Shown: positions 13,076 to 24,810 of the stretch, one piece after another
Position numbering within the stretch: the first letter of the stretch is position 1
Layout: each line of letters starts with the position of its first letter
Source: Pipra filicauda
Lineage: Eukaryota; Chordata; Aves; Passeriformes; Pipridae
Length of the DNA stretch: 64,000 nucleotides
NCBI RefSeq assembly: GCF_003945595.2
Contig: NW_024104502.1
Location: 496,001-560,000, forward strand
Reading direction: 5' to 3'
Program-made: the position numbers and the translations under genes
Notes under the pieces: model-generated
Seen by the model: the letters and a program-made list of their open reading frames with translations, nothing else
The model's database searches: none
What the model was told of the DNA's origin: nothing

Positions 13076-14737
13076 TTGTGCCTAAGAAAGATTTGGAATC
13101 CACAGCTTTACTGAGATAGACCAGAAAGATCAAGTTAAAACAAGGTTGGAATGACCTCACCACCCCAAGCCATGTAAACCAACATGGTAAGACAGAAGGA
13201 AGCCTTGGGAGGGTGGTAAATTTAAATTTTTCCCAAGCAAAACATTTTTATTAATTTGATAACCACCAGCATTGTATTTTGACATTAAGATTCCAGTCAA
13301 GATAATGGGAAATGGCAGCTTTCTGAGAAAAGCTTTTTTTTTACAGCACCATTCAAAAAGCTTAGAAGCATTTGCTCCATTTCTGTTGGAGAATTTCACC
13401 TACAAGCAGCCCTATATGTTATGTGTTTTAAAAAATATTTCCATATGCTAAAGGAATGCAAATGGTTGCCAAGGAAAGGGGCTGTTACAGCAGCAGACTG
13501 GGGCTGTTTTTCAAGGAAAAACTGCTGCAGAAACAAGGTATCCACAGAGGTGCACTAAAGCAACACTAACTGCAGTGACCTTGCGATGACCTAGACCTCC
13601 TCATATTACAAAAATGAAAAGGGAGTTAGAAAATCTGAGGCCAATTAGGCCCTTTTTTTTTTTTTCCTGGAGACATGATGAAATTTCCTGAAACAAAAAC
13701 TTTAGCAAATTCTATAAAATACTTCTAGCTTTGGTGGAAAAATAAATTATTGCCTTTTTATCTCCTCATTCCTGAGGCACAGAACTGGCCCACTTCTGTT
13801 TGTGCAGATGGATTGGAGGGAAAACACCCAAAGAAGGGCCAAGTGGTGAGATTCTTGGCACGAGCAATTAAATGTGAAGTTATTCTCAGGGCTGCCTATT
13901 TGTTATTGCAGCAGGAATCATTAAGATTATATGGAAAGATATTGTCTGGGAAAAAGTGTGAAGTCAGGATTATATGTCCTGAAATGTGATTAGTGAGCAA
14001 AGCATCGTCTGTCCTGGGCAGGGTCCCTCTGGAGCAGCAGTGGCTGCGCTCAGGTGGCTCCCAGGACACTTGGCTTTTGGGTTGAGCTTCACTTCTGAGC
14101 CACGTCCAGGAGGCCCAGAGGCAGAGGAGAAGGTTGTCTCCTCACAGTGCTGGGTGTTCACCCACCTCCTTCCCATGGGATGTCCCTGGAATGAGGCTCC
14201 TGGTGGGCCCGAGGTGCTGCAGAGCCTCCCTCACACCACGTGCAGCTCATCCTGGAGCAGGGTTTGGTGCTCAGCAGCTTCCCACCATCCCAGCCAAGCA
14301 GTGTTGGGGTGATGGCTCAGCCTTCTGGGAGCACACCCCAGACTCTGTCAGGGAGAGGCAGGACCCTGCACGAGCTGCTGCCCACGGTGCCAGACACCCC
14401 CGGGCACTGTGGCTGCCCATCTCCTGCTTCATCCCGGAGGTGCTGAGCAGGATCCATGTTGATTGCTGTAAGAAATGGGTGCAATCACGACAGAGGAGGC
14501 ACCTCTGTGAAGGAGACCTTCCCTACCCCATTACCTGTGGCAGCTCCCACTGTGCTGCTCTTCCCATCCCCACATCCCCCCACACCCCTCTCTGTGCAGG
14601 TCAGGATCAAAGGGAGAGGGGCTGCACAGTGGGATGGGGGCCCTGCCAAGGGGCAGCAGGGTGAGGACGGGGGAGTACAAAGGGTCCTTGGCAGGTCACA
14701 GTCAGGCAGACCACTCAGCTGCCCACCTTGGGCACAG
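13076..14737. other. Intergenic unique DNA
   Basis: AT-rich to about 13990 with a T run at 13651-13664, then GC-rich. No gene recognised; an open frame of 176 codons at 14134-14664 has no domain or homology I know. Confidence 0.6.
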
Positions 14738-14837
14738 GGTGTGACCCTTGGGGAGGGTCCTGTGGGGGGTCAGGAGTTGGACTCGATGATCCTTGTGGGT
14801 GCCTCACAACTTGGCATGTGCTGTGATACTGTGATCC
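14738..14837 (+). mobile_element. CR1 LINE, short 3' tail
   Basis: GTGACCCTTGGGGAGGGTCC, then GTTGGACTCGATGATCCTTG, ending TGTGATACTGTGATCC. Confidence 0.83.
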
Positions 14838-16564
14838 AGCTAAGCCTCTCTCCCTAAAACCAAGGCTCCACAAGCAAAACCAGGAGTCATTTTCTCTCCC
14901 ATCCAAGGACAAGCAAAGGTTTGGGGCCACACTCTCCTGGCCACTTCCTCATGCCTCTTCCTCACTCAGAGCAACCCCATTCGGGAGGGTGATGTTTGTG
15001 TTCCAAACCAAGTGCTGGGGGTTTGGACTTTTCCTTTCACAGCTCAAGTCCTGTGGCATCTGCTGCAACCTGTGACAGGGGCTTGGGGCCAGCCAGGAGC
15101 ACGTGCCGAGGTCCAGCAGTGCCCACGAGGGGCTGGCACGGTGTCTGTGCCAAACCAGCCGGGGATTGGAGTCAGTGACGGGTGTGCTGAGTGCTCCAAG
15201 TACCTTTTCCCGATGGATCCCCCCACACCACCCCTGAGGAGCTGTCACGGTGCAGCCAAGCACAGAGCAGGGTGGAGGGTGCAGACCTTGAACAGCTCAT
15301 CAGAGACTCGTGTTTAGATGGCAAAGACCTGCAGGATCCTCGGGTTCAGCTGCGGGTGAGGAGCCTCGTTGTGCTGATCCCAGAAATGCCACAGGCACAA
15401 GGACCTGCATTCCTGGGACATGAGGCTGCCCCGGGTTCACAGCCATGAGCAGACAGCGGGAAAGATGATACAGGAGAGAGGGTGGTCAGATTCCAAACCC
15501 TTCCAGATGCAGCCAGAACTAATCACTGCTCCAAGAGCTCAGGGAAGGCAGGGGAACTGCACTGAGTCACCTGTGCCTAAAGCCTGATTACACACAGTTA
15601 CCTTGTGTGGAGATGTACAAACCACCTTGAAAATTCTGGGGAGTCTCTTTGGTTCAGTTGGAATTTTCACTTGTTAAAGTACTGTTTTGAATATTCAAAA
15701 AAAATAATCTCAATGCTAAAATTAAACGAAAATCTCCTAAGGATTAAAATGTTTCAGTCGGTGCTAACAGATTTTAGTGGGCACCTGCCACGTGTTTACT
15801 GATGAGAGAAACAACCCGGGAAACTGAGGGAGCTCAACCAGCTGAAAGCAGAGAGGTCTCGACTCAGTTCAGTCCCTCATCCTGCTACAGCACCTGGACT
15901 CAGCATCCACGAGGTATTCAAAGAGGATGTCAGCTACAGACATGGGGAATCACTGCTGACTTTTGTCATCTTATGCCCTGAATTCCTGTTATACAGGAAA
16001 ATAACAAGTATTCCTGCAGAAGGCAGGGAGCGCTCCCATGAAGACACCACCTCCCAGAGGGGTATTTTCTTCTGGTGTGTGAGTGACTGACAAGTGACTG
16101 AGTCCTGTTTCGGCACCACAGAGCACAGCACAACTGCTTTTGAAGGAACCAGGGAGAAGCTGGACCTTGGAAAAGCTGGTGAGTGCTCCAGCCCACCCCC
16201 ATGGCAGCAGGAACATGGGGGGCACCATAAAACCTGCGGGGACAGGACACGGTGTGTGCTCAGCACCCTGGGCTGGGGTACAGGGACAACCAACAAACCA
16301 GCACAGAGCAACCAAGGTGCCACTGCAGCGTCCCAGGGCTGGGTCTGCACTGCAGGGATGGTCACAGACCCTTTCAAGGGTGCTCTGAGCCCTGTGGCAG
16401 CACAGCCAAGAGAGGGTGTTCCTGAAGGCTGGGTCTGCCCTGGGAATTTTAGGGAAATCTCTGGTGGGATGGGATGGGGTGGAGAAGAGGGTCTTTTCTG
16501 AACACATTATTCCTACACTTTTATCCCTGCATCCTCACAGCATGGCCAGCACGGGATGGGGGGA
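14838..16564. other. Intergenic unique DNA
   Basis: No repeat or gene recognised. Open frames of up to 172 codons on the minus strand near 16000-16500 overlap each other and carry no known domain. Confidence 0.6.
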
Positions 16565-17092
16565 TTCTGCCCCTCAGGTGAGACCCCCCTGCAGAGCTGC
16601 TCCAGCCCTGGGGAACAGCACAGGGAGGACATGGAGCTGCTGGAGAGAGTCCAGAGGAGGCACCAAGATGGTCAGAGGGATGGAGCAGCTCTGCTGGGAG
16701 GAAAGGCTGGGAGAGTTGGGATTGTTCAGCCTGGAGAAGAGAAGCTTTGGGGTGACCTGATTGTGGCCTTCCAGTGCCTGAAGGAGCCGACAGGAAAGAT
16801 GGAGAGAGACTATTGACAAGGGCCTGGAGTGATAGGACAGGGGGAATGGCTTCAAACTGCCAGAGGGCAGGGTTGGATGGGATATTGGGAAGAAATTGTT
16901 CCCTGTGAGGGTCAGGAGGCCCTGGGAAGCCACAGGGATCCACTTCCTGGATCCCTGGAAGTGTCCAAGGCCAGGTTGGACGGGGCTTGGAGCAACCCGG
17001 GCTAGTGGAAGGTGTCCCTGCCCATGGCAGGGGGTGGAACAAGGTGATTTTGAGATCCCTTCCAACACAAACCATTCCACGATTCCATGATT
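16565..17092 (+). mobile_element. CR1 LINE, 3' fragment
   Basis: Runs from CATGGAGCTGCTGGAGAGAG through the GATTGTTCAGCCTGGAGAAG module to ATTCCACGATTCCATGATT. The 319-codon minus-strand frame at 16574-17533 is mostly antisense to this element and is not a gene. Confidence 0.9.
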
Positions 17093-18918
17093 TTTCTTCA
17101 GAAGTGGGTCCCATGAAGGCTCCCCGTGGGACTCAGAAAGGGGGGATGTGTCCCTGACTCTGCTCCTGGGCATTCCCCAGGCTCTTGTCACAGCAGAGGA
17201 AGGTCCAGGAGCTCTGCCCATCCCCACTGCCAGCAATGCTGTGTTGGTTAATTCAGGCTGGAAGCTTTTGGCTCTCAGAAATCCATAGCCCAGGGTGTTA
17301 CATACCAACACACCTTGGAAACAAGGGCTAAAGCCTTGATCTTGATACCATGGGATATTGTGGTTGGTGCTGTAAAAATACAGACACTGAAGGCACAAAC
17401 CTGGACTCACTCTCCTGGAAAAGCACTGAGAACTCAGTCCTGGAATGTGCTTTCCATGGTGATCAGGTGGCTCCCATGGGAATCTGGGCCTGTCCCAGGA
17501 TGGGGCTGAAAGGTGCAGCATAAGCAGTTGCATGAAGGCAATGGCTCCACTAGTCCCAGCATTTCCTTCCAGCTGAAAGATTCAAATTCTGTAATCTCTC
17601 CACAGCTTTTGTCTGGTTTGTGTTTGCTTGGGGTTTTTTTCTTTACAAAATACATGAGAATTCAACCAACCACATTAGAGAAACACATTTCTCTCAAGTT
17701 AACTCCCTTAGCAACAGATTAATTCGCTAAAGGTATTAAAAACTATGAGAACCCCCCCAGAAGGTACCATTTTTAATCCTTTGTGACCTTTTGACTCTGT
17801 TAGTCTTTACCTGCAGCAAAAAAGTGAGCACTGTGGGGAGCACAGGGAAGATCCAGTGGTAGCTTGAGGAGCATCTTCCCACACATAGAGGGAAACAGCC
17901 CAGGCCAACAGGTTGGGTTCTCCAGCTGAGAGGCAGGGGATGGGCACAGGGCTCTTGCTCAGAGAAGGTAAATCCCTTCACAGCTCCCAGTCCAGCCCCA
18001 GCATGTGCTGGGATTCACCAGAGCTGGGGAGGACATGGAGCCTTGGGGCTGCTCAGCACAGCCCTCTCCCATCACAGAACTAACACCACGTGGGACTTCT
18101 TAAGCAGATTGTTCTGCCATTAAAAAACAAAACCTGAGTGTACACAGCTTTCCCAACTCTTGGGAACACCAGCTGGCTCCTTCAGAAGACACCCACACAG
18201 GGCTCCTGAAACCCCGAGGGACTGAATGACTGCAGCCTTTGTGTTCTGGGATTTATTTGTTAACCATGAACACACTCACCCTTCAGAACCATTCCCATTT
18301 GCAAGATTTAATGAGCTGGCCCCACAGAGTGCTCACCCATTCCCAAATCAGGGCAGGCACACCCTGCCACAGAGAGCCCTGTTTGAGACCTGCTGGGAAG
18401 AGCTACTGCCCAGAGCAGAGCGAAACCTTGAGTCTGAGGAGGCTCCATCAGACCCAGGACCCAACCCCACCCTGGGAAAAACCCAGGGCATGTGGCTGAG
18501 CACTGTGCATTCCCCAGCTCAGCTCCTGCTGTCCAGAGGCTCATCCAGCAGAGTCATCCCACCGCCCCCTGACATGGAAGGGCCAGCCCGTCCTAGTGGG
18601 AGCCTCACAGAAAAAAGAAGCATGATGTGCTTGGAAATTAAAAATTAAACCTTCAAAGGGAAAAAAAAGGAGGAAAAGAAAATACAAAATTTTCAACTGC
18701 GGAAAAAAAAAATAGTCGAGATACAAACGCATCTCACTTCATTTGCACTGACCTGTGCCAAGGAAAAGATGGAAATGCCATTCCCTAAATTGTCCCGACA
18801 AGGAAAGCTGTTTCTCCTTCAGCCTGAGCCCTGTCTCCAGATAAAAGAGGGGCCACCCAGCCAGGGCTGCCTCCCCACCCTGGACAGCAGAGCCTGGAGC
18901 AGCCCTGTTGGAGCTGCT
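17093..18918. other. Intergenic unique DNA
   Basis: No gene or CR1 recognised. A-rich at 18659-18690 and 18703-18713. Confidence 0.65.
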
Positions 18919-19152
18919 GGGAGCGAGGGGGCTGTTCCCACATGGACACACCTCACAGGGAGCGAGGGGGCTGTTCCCACATGGACACACCTCACAGGGA
19001 GTGATGGGGTCATTCCCACATGGACACACCTCAAAGGGAGCGAGGGGGCTGTTCCCACATGGACACACCTCACAGGGAGCAAGGGGGTTGTTCCCACATG
19101 GATACACCTCACAGGGAGTGATGGGGCCATTCCCACATGGACACACCTCACA
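18919..19152. repeat. 39-bp minisatellite, six units with AAB higher-order order
   Basis: Six head-to-tail units of exactly 39 bases start at 18919, 18958, 18997, 19036, 19075 and 19114; a broken seventh begins at 19153. The shared core is TTCCCACATGGACACACCTC. Two unit types differ in the first half: A has GAGCGAGGGGGCTG, B has GAGTGATGGGG plus TCA or CCA. The order is A A B A A' B, a 117-base higher-order unit present twice. Because 39 is divisible by 3, open frames persist on both strands, giving 13-residue repeats such as EGAVPTWTHLTGS. This looks like a protein repeat but is best explained as a minisatellite. Confidence 0.93.
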
Positions 19153-19298
19153 GGGAGTGCCAGAGCTGAGCCCACAGGAGCCCCCAGTCCATAAACATGC
19201 AGGGAATGTTTCACTCCTTTTTCTCCATGACCAGAGGGAAACATCTCACAGAGTGGGCACTCACCCCAATGGACTTCTCCTGCTGTTGGCACCCAGAA

Positions 19299-19880
19299 TA
19301 TCCCGAGTTGGAAGGACCCACAAGGATCATCCAGTCCAACTCTGGGCCCTGCACAGACACCCCAACAATCCCACCCTGTCCCTCAGAGCATTGTCCAAAC
19401 CCTCCTGGAGCTCTGGCAGCCTTGGGGCTGTGCCCACTGCCCTGGGGAGCCTGGGCAGTGCCCAACCAGCCTCTGGGGGAAGAACCTTTTGCTGAGATCC
19501 AACCTGACCCTGCCCTGACACAGTTCCAGCAGCTCCATGTCCTCCCTGTGCTGTTCCCCAGGGCTGGAGGCAGCTCTGCAGGGAGGTCTCAGCTGAGGGG
19601 GCAGAGGGGCAGAATCCCCCCTGCCCTGCTGCCCACGCTGTGGGATCAGCCCAGGGCACGGGTCATGGGCTGGGTCATGTCCAGCCTGTCCCCCACCAGC
19701 CCCCCAAGTCTTTCTCCCCAGGGCTGCTCCATCTGCTCATTCCCAGCCTGGATTGATCCCGGGGCTTGGCCCACCCAGGTGCAGCACCAGCCCTTGGTCT
19801 TATTAAACCCCATGGGATTCCCATGGGCCTCCTCTCCAGCTTGTCCAGGCCCCTCTGGATGGCATCTCGTTCTTCAGGTG
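19299..19880 (-). mobile_element. CR1 LINE, 3' fragment
   Basis: The reversed tail GAGTTGGAAGGACCCACAAG leads through AACCCTCCTGGAGCTCTGGC and the CAGCTCCATGTCCTCCCTGT module to about 19880. The 39-bp array lies about 145 bases away from its 3' end, and open frames run from one into the other. Confidence 0.87.
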
Positions 19881-20539
19881 TGTCCTCCTGAGCCATCAGA
19901 GCAGGTCACAAGTGTGCAAGCACTCAGCACCAGCCTTGCTGTGCCGTGAGCCCCTTTCAGGTCCCCAGTGCTCCCCAGCAGCTGCTCACTGCCCCAGTCC
20001 AGAGGGGGTGGAGGGTAAATCAACATGTTCCCACTCAGCACTGCCGGCCCTGAGCTGCCCTGGCTCAGAGGTGGCTGCTTCCACCTGATTCCAAGAATGG
20101 TTTCTAAAGCTTTCCTCATACAGCCTGTACAAGTAACAGATCTGAGATTTCCTTCTAGGAGCTGGGTCACATTGAGACACCTTTAGGAGGACACCCCCCC
20201 ATCCCCTCTGTTCCCCAAAATTCCTCCGTGCCACTCGCTGGGGTTTCCACACTACACCCCATCCTCTGCAGAGGGGCCAACAGCCCTGCTCAGCACTCAC
20301 CCTGTTCCACAGGGCCTGCTTTACTGTTCTCTTTCCAGCTGTCATCTGCTGTGTTCTCACCTCTAAACGGAGACCAGAGCACCCCACGGACACGGCCTCT
20401 GCACCCGTGGGTGGGTTTGGAGGGGCAGAGCCAGGGCAGCACAGCAGCATCCCCATGTGGAGCCCCACAGCCTGACCCCTCCTCCCCACAGCCCCCAGGG
20501 GGGCAGGCACAGGCTCACCCAAGGTGCTCAGTGCTCTCG
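19881..20539. other. Intergenic DNA between two CR1 copies
   Basis: GC-rich, with no gene recognised. The first part (to about 20010) may be older, unrecognised CR1 sequence. Confidence 0.55.
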
Positions 20540-20740
20540 GAATCACAGGATCACTGAGGTTGGAAAAGACCTCCAGGATCTTCAAGTCCACCCTGTGCCC
20601 CAGCCCCATCTTGTCCCCAGCCCAGAGCACTCAGTGCCACGGCCAGGCCTTCCTTGGACACCTCCAGGGATGGGGACTCCAACACCTCCCTGGGCAGCCC
20701 CTGCCAAGGCCTGACCACCCTTTCCAGCAGCAGGGCAGGG
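20540..20740 (-). mobile_element. CR1 LINE, 3' fragment
   Basis: The reversed tail GAATCACAGGATCACTGAGG is followed by GTTGGAAAAGACCTCCAGGA and GGACTCCAACACCTCCCTGG. Same subfamily as 57240-57628 and 62741-63410. Confidence 0.88.
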
Positions 20741-22243
20741 ATGGGTCCCAACACCACCCAAGGCAGCCCAGCAGGGTGGGCAGGGTTGGCAGCAGATGCT
20801 GGGCCCGAGCGAGAGCCCCCAGTGCCTGTGAGGGCCAATGGACCCCAGACCTGCTCTCCTTGCCCACATGCTCCTAACCTTTGGTGGGAGGGGAGGGTCC
20901 AAAGGGGCCCCAAATCACACCAGGATGGGTGGGAACACCCAGCAGAGAGGTGCCTCCACAGCTTCACTGTTCTGGTGGGAATTAAGAGACAACTGTTAAA
21001 AAGGCTATAACTGCAAGGGAAACTCCAACAAAACAACCAAAATCAAAGGCCACCCAGGTAAGGTGGAATGTTGAAGTTTGACCTCAAGGTTTATAATGCA
21101 GGTCTACCACAGGGCTTTTGCTGCTTATTGGGATAACAATACCCAGCAAGACCTTCCCAACCCCTCTCAGGAGCCCAGCAAGGCTGCACTTTTACAGTGC
21201 ATTTCTGACAGAAAACAGATGAGATTTGGATCCTCTGCTCTCATTGAGAGCAGCCTCAACCTGAGCAGCAGCAACCCCACTTAGAAACTATTACCCAGTG
21301 CTAGAGTGGGTCAAGAAGAATAAAAAGTGCTCTGTGTTAGAGGTATTCTGAGGACTGTATTTGCCAACACTGAGCCAGAACCAAGTTCATATTCTTACCA
21401 CAGGGTTTACAGCACCTTTAAAAGCATTTCAGGTCAGTGGCTCCAACAGACACCTCACCAAACCCAAGGCTTCACCCCTGTGACCCCCATGGCTGGCACA
21501 CAAAGCCAGCCCAAGCACCACAGCATGAGGGTGTAACCAGAGATTGTCACCCCTCATTGTCCTTGGACCTGACCTGGGACAAACCAGCACAGTCCTGGCC
21601 AGTCCCCCTGAGGCAGAGGATCTGCACCATGGACCATCTCTGGTCAGGAATGAACTGGAGCAGCTCATTAACCACACACAGGCAGCAACTGCTCAAACTG
21701 ATTTGAAGTGAACTGAACTCATGAATGAAACTACTGAGAGAGAGCAAGGGAAGGGGGCACAGCCGAGAACTTGGAATCCTTTTTCTCCCCAGTCACTGCA
21801 CATTAAAGACAACCCAAAACAAGGCTTTTCCTGAGTCAGAGCGAGCACTGGAAGACACAGGGCTCAGGGCATGGACAGGTTGTTTTAACAAGCAAGCAGA
21901 TGAGTAATATTTTAAAAATTCTATCTGCATTCTTGATAACGTAAGAAAAAATTCATCTGATGTTCCTGTGGAGGCAGAAGTGCTGCAGCCAGGGGGGTTC
22001 AGCACCTCTGCCACGGGGGAACGAGCTCAGCTCCCTCAGCCACTGTGTCCTCCCAGTCTGCACCCAGCAAAGGGAAGGGTGACACACCAGCTCACACCAC
22101 CCATGCCAGAGCACAGCTGGGCCACAGCACACATGGTCTGACTCCAAATGCTTTGGCCTGGCAGCCTGTGCCCTCCACTGGGCACTGCACCAGCACTACA
22201 CCCTCACCCACGGCTCCGAGCTGTGCAGTTGCACACGAGTTTG
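20741..22243. other. Intergenic unique DNA downstream of FBXW11
   Basis: No gene or repeat recognised. Confidence 0.65.
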
Positions 22244-22342
22244 TATCGTGGAATGGTCTGGGTTGGGAGGGACCTTAAAGATCATGGGCAGGGACACCTT
22301 CCACTAGACCAGGTTGCTCCAAGCCCGGTCCAACCTGGCCTT
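22244..22342 (-). mobile_element. CR1 LINE, short 3' tail
   Basis: ATCGTGGAATGGTCTGGGTT, then GGGCAGGGACACCTTCCACT and CCAACCTGGCCTT. It lies just past the predicted FBXW11 poly(A) site. Confidence 0.86.
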
Positions 22343-22419
22343 AACTCAGCACAGGACTGAGGGCTGTGGAGACGATGTCACTCATCCATTCATTTGACAA
22401 AATTAAGTTCAAACTTTTT

Positions 22420-22425
22420 TTTATT
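22420..22425 (-). terminator. FBXW11: Candidate polyadenylation signal AATAAA of FBXW11
   Basis: The minus strand reads AATAAA followed by more A and then GTTTGAAC, with a T-rich stretch downstream. It is the last canonical signal before repeat-derived sequence at 22342, and it fits the expected 3' UTR length. Confidence 0.65.
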
Positions 22426-22949
22426 AAGCACATTCCACAGTACAAAGCTTTAGATCATGAACAATATCTGTACAATTTAACAGTTTCAAGAAGCTGTTCA
22501 TACACCAACTTTCCAAACAGATAATTGGCAAACATAATTACAAGTTAGAATTAGACTATCCCAGTGCTTTGAAACATTAATATCGCAGTAATGTACAGTT
22601 GCTCAATTATGGTTAGCAAAACAAAGTCCAGAGTGCAGCCAGGATCACTACCATGAATCCCAGGAGTCGAATTCCTTGGGTGCCAATCACAAAAGTCCAC
22701 TGCTATGTTACACAAAGCACAAAGAAGTTTAGACTGCATGTTCAAATACCATTATCTCCCAAGGAAAAACAGGAATTTAAATCTTACACATGCATTTTAA
22801 CAAAAGGACTCCGCTCTTCGGAAACAAATACCTTTTTCTTCAGGGCTGCGACGGATTTCTCTTTTTAGCCAGTTTAATATTAAAGCTGTTAGATGAGAAG
22901 GGGAAAGTAAGACACTTGCACGAACTACTGCCAAGCTTACCAAAAATGG

Positions 22950-23590
22950 TCTTATGGACACTCAGAGCGTTGGATCTTCCGCACTCCAGCACATTCGGTC
23001 ACGGCGATGAAGGAAGCGGCACTGGAGGAACATGGAAATGGGAGTTTGACTCTCCCCGTGCAGGGGGGAGGGAACACCTCCAGCCGCACTCCCGGGGGGT
23101 CTTGTACCACCTCGCCATCCGTGTGCTCCGGAGGGTCTCATGGAGGGTCCCCCCGGAGCGGCCTCAGCACCGCCTGGGCCTGACCTGGGACTGGAACGGG
23201 GTGAATGCAAACCAACAAACGCTGCCAGAGGACAACAGAGACACAGGACGTACACACGGCCAGAGGAACGACAGGACACTTCTGTGCCAGCACAACTGCC
23301 CCGGACAGCGGGTGGGCTCACGGGGGGACAGAGGAGCCACACGGCTGAGGCCGATGAACATCCACGCCTGACTTATCCAGGGCTCATCCTGACCTCAGGA
23401 AAATGCAGTTGTACAACCACATAAATCAGAGGGGAGACTATGAGAACTTAAGAAACTGTGGGGTTTCTAACAGAACCATGCTAATGAGGAGGAACCAGGA
23501 CATTGCAACGTGGTCACAGCAGATCGTTATGGAAAACCAGCACGGGAACGAGCACGGAAATCAGACCGGAAGGGAGCTCCACTCCACCGT
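22950..23590. other. CpG-rich patch inside the FBXW11 3' UTR
   Basis: By eye there are about 30 CpG dinucleotides between 22960 and 23350, with more up to 23590, while the surrounding DNA is CpG-poor. It could be an orphan CpG island, a source of an antisense transcript, or simply a constrained GC-rich UTR segment. The composition leaves long frames open on both strands, including 193 codons on the plus strand at 22790-23371. None resembles a known protein. Confidence 0.5.
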
Positions 23591-23831
23591 AAGGAAGTGT
23601 TACAAACCAAACATAAATAAATGTAACTTTGGCCCATGGTATCTTCTCCACTGAGCAGCCAAACTAATGCTACCGAAGGACATCAGCAGGTGTCTGTGAG
23701 GACCCGCTGGTGTTAAAGACAGACATCTGTAAATACCGCGGCACAAAAATATAAGATACAGAACATAAATTAAACAGTTTTTAATTTTTAAAAAGTTTAG
23801 AAATTACATTTTAAAATATGTAGTTCCCATT

Positions 23832-23834
23832 AAA

Positions 23835-23867
<33 letters not shown>

Positions 23868-23876
23868 AAAAAAGAA
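23832..23876. repeat. A-rich simple repeat (AAAAC type)
   Basis: A run of A with regularly spaced C on the plus strand, read as U-rich with spaced G in the FBXW11 3' UTR. It is probably length-variable and could bind poly-U-binding proteins. Confidence 0.8.
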
Positions 23877-24044
23877 ACCAAAAACAACTAATGAATACTG
23901 AAAACCTCATTTTGCAGAGAAAATGTCTAAGTAATTCATGTCCCCACCAGTGCCACACTCAGGACATCCTGCTGCCAAGTGCTACCACGTTCTGTGTTAG
24001 TGTGTACTGTCAGGAAATCCTGACTCTGGCACCAGAGGTTTCTG

Positions 24045-24063
24045 TATGTACATCATATCTACA
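24045..24063 (-). promoter_or_regulatory. Two adjacent Pumilio-like sites in the FBXW11 3' UTR
   Basis: On the mRNA strand the sequence reads UGUAGAUA, three bases, then UGUACAUA. The second is an exact match to the Pumilio recognition consensus UGUANAUA; the first also matches if the fifth base is free. Two sites 11 bases apart inside a UTR suggest translational or stability control. This is a motif match only. Confidence 0.4.
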
Positions 24064-24810
24064 CGCTTACACAGTATCTGAAATGAGGCAAGCACACATG
24101 GGGAGGGTTTACTAGAGCAAACATTGGGGAGTGCAGGATGGCTGGAGTACAGAGCACAGGGAAAAGGAAAAGACAGTGCTATACAATTAGTTCAGATAAC
24201 CTAGCCTGAATTACAGGGAATCTTTAATTTAAAAGAAATTATTGGTGCAGAAACAAGTAAACTGTCATCCAAAAATATTACTGAGCGAATCAGAAATATT
24301 TGTAAGAGTCCAACGTACACTCCTATGAACAGAACGGGCTCTGAAAGTGGCATGAGTAACGCCTAAAGGACAGTGGTGACTGGAAAGCAAAGCTCTGTAC
24401 ATTCTGGGCATGTGTTTGGCACCCAAATTTCGTTGGAGAATGTTTTTTTTTCTTTTAAGTCAGACAAAAGTGCAAAGCAATATAAATTAGGCCAAGTCCT
24501 TTCTTGACTTCTGATTTATTTCTGAAAAACAAGCCATCAGAGTTCAGTTTCTACGGACAATTTACATGTGAAGCTTTGGATTTCTCACGGCAGGGAAGGA
24601 TAGGCTTCTGAAATTCATCTACTCCAAGTCAGTGAATTTGTAGCAAATTCAAAGACGACCACTGAGAGCAGGGAAGATTAAGAAATTTAGATATAGAATT
24701 GTGCTGCTTTGCAACTACACAGCATCTAGAACCAATTCTGACTTTAGTTGTCAATCAACATCTTCAGGCATGTAGTAGCCAAAAATCCAGTAGTTCAAGA
24801 CTGTGGAACC

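Larger units (their letters stand above)
22400..24810 (-). other. FBXW11: FBXW11 terminal 3' UTR exon (predicted)
   Basis: The upstream edge at 24810 is a strong acceptor: a long pyrimidine tract ending TTTTGCAG before GGTTCC. The downstream edge is set by an AATAAA signal at 22420-22425, with cleavage expected near 22400, just before a CR1 remnant. The 2.4 kb between them contain no recognisable repeat, which contrasts with the CR1-rich flanks. They hold an AU-rich stretch (23612-23623, overlapping AUUUA), two Pumilio-like sites (24045-24063), a U-rich run with spaced G (23832-23876) and a CpG-rich patch (about 22950-23590). The exact poly(A) site and the splice to 28085 are inferred. Confidence 0.75.

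Noticed and set aside
14134..14664. 176-codon plus-strand frame in GC-rich intergenic DNA
   Set aside because: No domain, no splice context and overlapping frames of similar quality.
16574..17533. 319-codon open frame on the minus strand
   Set aside because: Most of it is the antisense of the CR1 at 16565-17092; no known domain and no conserved partner.
18908..19949. Plus-strand frames of 195 and 250 codons, the first with 13-residue repeats
   Set aside because: Produced by the 39-bp minisatellite and antisense CR1 DNA. The minus strand is just as open, which is typical of a repeat unit divisible by three.
22790..23371. 193-codon plus-strand frame antisense to the FBXW11 3' UTR
   Set aside because: Explained by the CpG-rich composition, which removes stops. 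No similarity to a known protein was recognised; kept only as a CpG patch finding.
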